Below, in pieces: positions 62,439-64,000 of a DNA stretch of 64,000 nucleotides. The notes below the pieces were generated by a model, which was given only the letters and a program-made list of their open reading frames with translations, was not told where the DNA came from and ran no database searches. Position 1 is the first letter of the stretch; each line of letters begins with the position of its first letter. Source of the stretch: Flavobacteriales bacterium (GTDB lineage: Bacteria > Bacteroidota > Bacteroidia > Flavobacteriales_F > PHOS-HE28); contig JADJTW010000033.1 of assembly GCA_016710965.1 (NCBI GenBank), positions 62,001 through 126,000 on the forward strand, written 5' to 3'. The position numbers and the translations under genes were made by a program.

Positions 62439-62891
62439 ATGGAACTGGCCGGGATCGTCACAGTGCTCGCTATGAGCGTGGTGAAGTTCTTCTTCTCGGC
62501 ACTGGTGTCCTACGGATTCGATCATACCTACTGGCAGACGATACTGCTCACGGCTATTGGTGGCTGTGGCGGCACCATTGCTTTCTACCGCGTGGGGCGG
62601 CGGCTCATGGAGTGGTTGCGTCTGCGCTATGTGCGCCGTCGTAAGGAGCGGGTCCTGAAGGGACTCGCGCTCAAGCCGATCTTCACACGCACCAATCGCT
62701 GGATCGTGCGCGTGAAATCCTCCTACGGCCTTCTCGGCCTGGCCGTGATGCCGCCGATCCTTTCCATTCCCATCACGTCGGTGCTCGCTGCCAAGTACTT
62801 CAAGCATGATCGACGCACGTTGCCATTCCTTCTGTCGGCGGTGCTCGCGTGGTCGGTGGTGCTCAGCACAGCCTGGGGTTTCGTGCGCTGA
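62439..62891 (+). CDS. small membrane protein of unknown function
   Basis: The 150-residue protein has four hydrophobic segments (residues 5-25, 32-50, 95-115 and 128-147). A strongly basic loop lies between the second and third (MEWLRLRYVRRRKERVLKG, FTRTNRW). The layout is shared by many Bacteroidota genomes, but I know no function for it. Its stop and the following ATG overlap by one base. Confidence 0.75.
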   Translation: MELAGIVTVLAMSVVKFFFSALVSYGFDHTYWQTILLTAIGGCGGTIAFYRVGRRLMEWLRLRYVRRRKERVLKGLALKPIFTRTNRWIVRVKSSYGLLGLAVMPPILSIPITSVLAAKYFKHDRRTLPFLLSAVLAWSVVLSTAWGFVR

Positions 62892-63583
62892 TGAGCTATC
62901 ACCATCTCTTCTTCGACCTGGACCACACGCTCTGGGACTTCACGGGGAATTCACGCGCCACGCTCCACGAGCTGTTCGCCGATCACGCGCTCGCGAGTGA
63001 AGGCGTGCCGAGCGCCGTTGATCTCATCGAGGTCTATGAGGAAGTCAATCATGGCATGTGGGCGCAATACAGCCAGGGCCGCATCCCCAAGGAGGTCATG
63101 CGCGTGCTGCGCTTCCGTGAGACGCTCGCTCGGTTCGGGGTGAAGGAGAACGGACTGGCCGCTACGCTGGGTCGCGAATACCTGGAACGCTGCCCGAGGA
63201 AGGCCTTGCTCATGCCCGGAGCCCGGCAGGTGCTCGATCAGGTGCGCGGGCGTTTCAAGCTGCACATCATCACTAATGGTTTCGATGAGGTGCAGGGCGT
63301 GAAGCTCAAGAGCAGTGGCATCGCTTCGTACTTCGATGTTGTGCTCACCAGCGAGAAGGCCGGGGCGCCCAAGCCCGATCCGCGCATCTTCAGCGAAGCC
63401 CTCCGCCGCACGGGTGCCACCAAGGGAGACTGCCTGATGATCGGCGATAATGCCGACACCGATATGGCGGGTGCGCGCAACGCCGGCTGGCACCAAGTGC
63501 ATTATGCCGCTGCCGCCGAGCCCGATCCCTTGGCCACGCACCGGATCACGCACTGGAACGAATTGCTATCGCTGCTAGGGTGA
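62891..63583 (+). CDS. YjjG-family HAD phosphatase (noncanonical pyrimidine nucleotidase type)
   Basis: The 230-residue protein begins MSYHHLFFDLDHTLWDFTGNS, with the HAD nucleophile DLDHT at residues 9-13. Motif II is in LHIITNGF, motif III at KLKSSGIASYF and EKAGAPKPDPRIF, and motif IV is MIGDNADTDMAGARNAGW. YjjG enzymes remove phosphate from unusual nucleoside monophosphates. Its last nine bases overlap the 3' end of the gene on the other strand. Confidence 0.9.
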   Translation: MSYHHLFFDLDHTLWDFTGNSRATLHELFADHALASEGVPSAVDLIEVYEEVNHGMWAQYSQGRIPKEVMRVLRFRETLARFGVKENGLAATLGREYLERCPRKALLMPGARQVLDQVRGRFKLHIITNGFDEVQGVKLKSSGIASYFDVVLTSEKAGAPKPDPRIFSEALRRTGATKGDCLMIGDNADTDMAGARNAGWHQVHYAAAAEPDPLATHRITHWNELLSLLG

Positions 63584-63970
63584 GGAGACCGCGCTGTCGG
63601 GATAGAAGATGTACTCCATGAGCCGGTCGTTGCCGTTGATGTGGCTATGCCGGTGGAAGCGCACTGTGCTCCCACTCATCACCTTGCCCCTGTAGCTGAT
63701 CTCGCCGCGCTCGGGCCGGGTGGTGAAGAACAGGCTGTCGTTGCGGATATCCACCTTGATGTTGTAGAGGCCCTGAGCGGGCGCGGACTGGATCTCGCGC
63801 GTGAGGAAGAGCGGCAGGTCCTTCTCGATATCCCTGGTGCCGTTGATGAGCACGGCGCGACCTTCGGGGAAGAAGCGGATCAAGTAGATCACTTCGCCCC
63901 GCGAATCCCGGTAGTAGCCGTCATATCTGATCCCCAGCCCAGCGAAGGGGCCGGTAACCGAAGGCTGCAT
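63575..63970 (-). CDS. uncharacterised beta-rich protein, possibly extending past the window edge
   Basis: The reading frame from an ATG at 63970 gives 131 residues. It has alternating strands (FAGLGIRYDGYYRDSRGEVI, IRFFPEGRAVLIN, LYNIKVDIRNDSLFFTTRP, GEISYRGKVMSGSTVRFHR) and no recognisable motif. The frame remains open to the right edge without a stop, so the true start may lie outside the window. It converges on the HAD gene with a nine-base overlap. Confidence 0.6.
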   Translation of the reverse strand: MQPSVTGPFAGLGIRYDGYYRDSRGEVIYLIRFFPEGRAVLINGTRDIEKDLPLFLTREIQSAPAQGLYNIKVDIRNDSLFFTTRPERGEISYRGKVMSGSTVRFHRHSHINGNDRLMEYIFYPDSAVSSP

Positions 63971-64000
63971 CGCTGAAGGTTGAGCTGCGGAAGGTGCGGT

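Overview
This window reads as a chromosomal stretch of a GC-rich member of the Bacteroidota, most like Flavobacteriales. The signs are several secreted proteins with type IX secretion (T9SS) C-terminal sorting domains, a C25-sortase/PorV-type pair, repeated Bacteroidota-style -7 promoter boxes (TAnnTTTG) and typical gene neighbours of that phylum (exbB-exbD-tonB, CrtZ-type hydroxylase). Genes are tightly packed, with many 1-4 bp overlaps. No insertion sequence, phage, CRISPR array or rRNA is visible.

Layout. 0-10 kb: pssA (cut by the left edge), a frameshifted PorV-family gene and a 1,716-residue C25 peptidase (PorU2-like), lnt, and a convergent T9SS cargo gene. 10-18.7 kb: housekeeping genes pabB-tilS, a small unknown protein, a stand-alone DsbD N-domain protein followed by a full DsbD-type lipoprotein, gmhA, comM/yifB and a YwqK/TonB-C protein. 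18.7-24.5 kb: a rearranged locus in which a 103-bp copy of the secA 3' end lies 2.4 kb beyond the end of secA. Between the two copies are a truncated, frameshifted T9SS gene remnant and an intact T9SS cargo gene. The resident secA has lost one zinc-ligand cysteine that the detached copy keeps. 24.6-28.6 kb: DUF2795 protein, PduO-type adenosyltransferase, a T9SS type-B PKD protein and a methyltransferase.

28.6-34.5 kb: a compact leftward operon of ECF sigma factor, crtI, crtB, idi, a photolyase, two tandem paralogous 53-residue proteins and crtZ. This looks like a light/oxidative-stress module for making carotenoid and repairing UV damage. An AT-rich control region precedes it. 34.6-34.9 kb: two valine tRNAs and a degenerate third one. 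35-41.8 kb: exbB-exbD-tonB-folC, a Glu/Leu-type dehydrogenase, anmK and an acyl-CoA dehydrogenase.

42-61.8 kb: an exopolysaccharide or capsule locus of Wzx/Wzy type. It holds a Wza-like lipoprotein, Wzc-like BY-kinase, flippase, two unusual transferases, polymerase, a T9SS-exported beta-helix protein on the opposite strand, a GT4 glycosyltransferase, an SDR epimerase, a WecG/TagA-type transferase and an initiating phosphotransferase that lacks the usual membrane bundle. After rpsT and radC come wecB, a deacetylase-like protein and a GNAT-like gene interrupted by an in-frame UGA. 61.8-64 kb: upp, a small membrane protein, a YjjG-type HAD phosphatase and an unknown protein. The genes suggest that a polymer containing ManNAc is built on the inner membrane, flipped, polymerised and exported, while the T9SS supplies secreted surface proteins.
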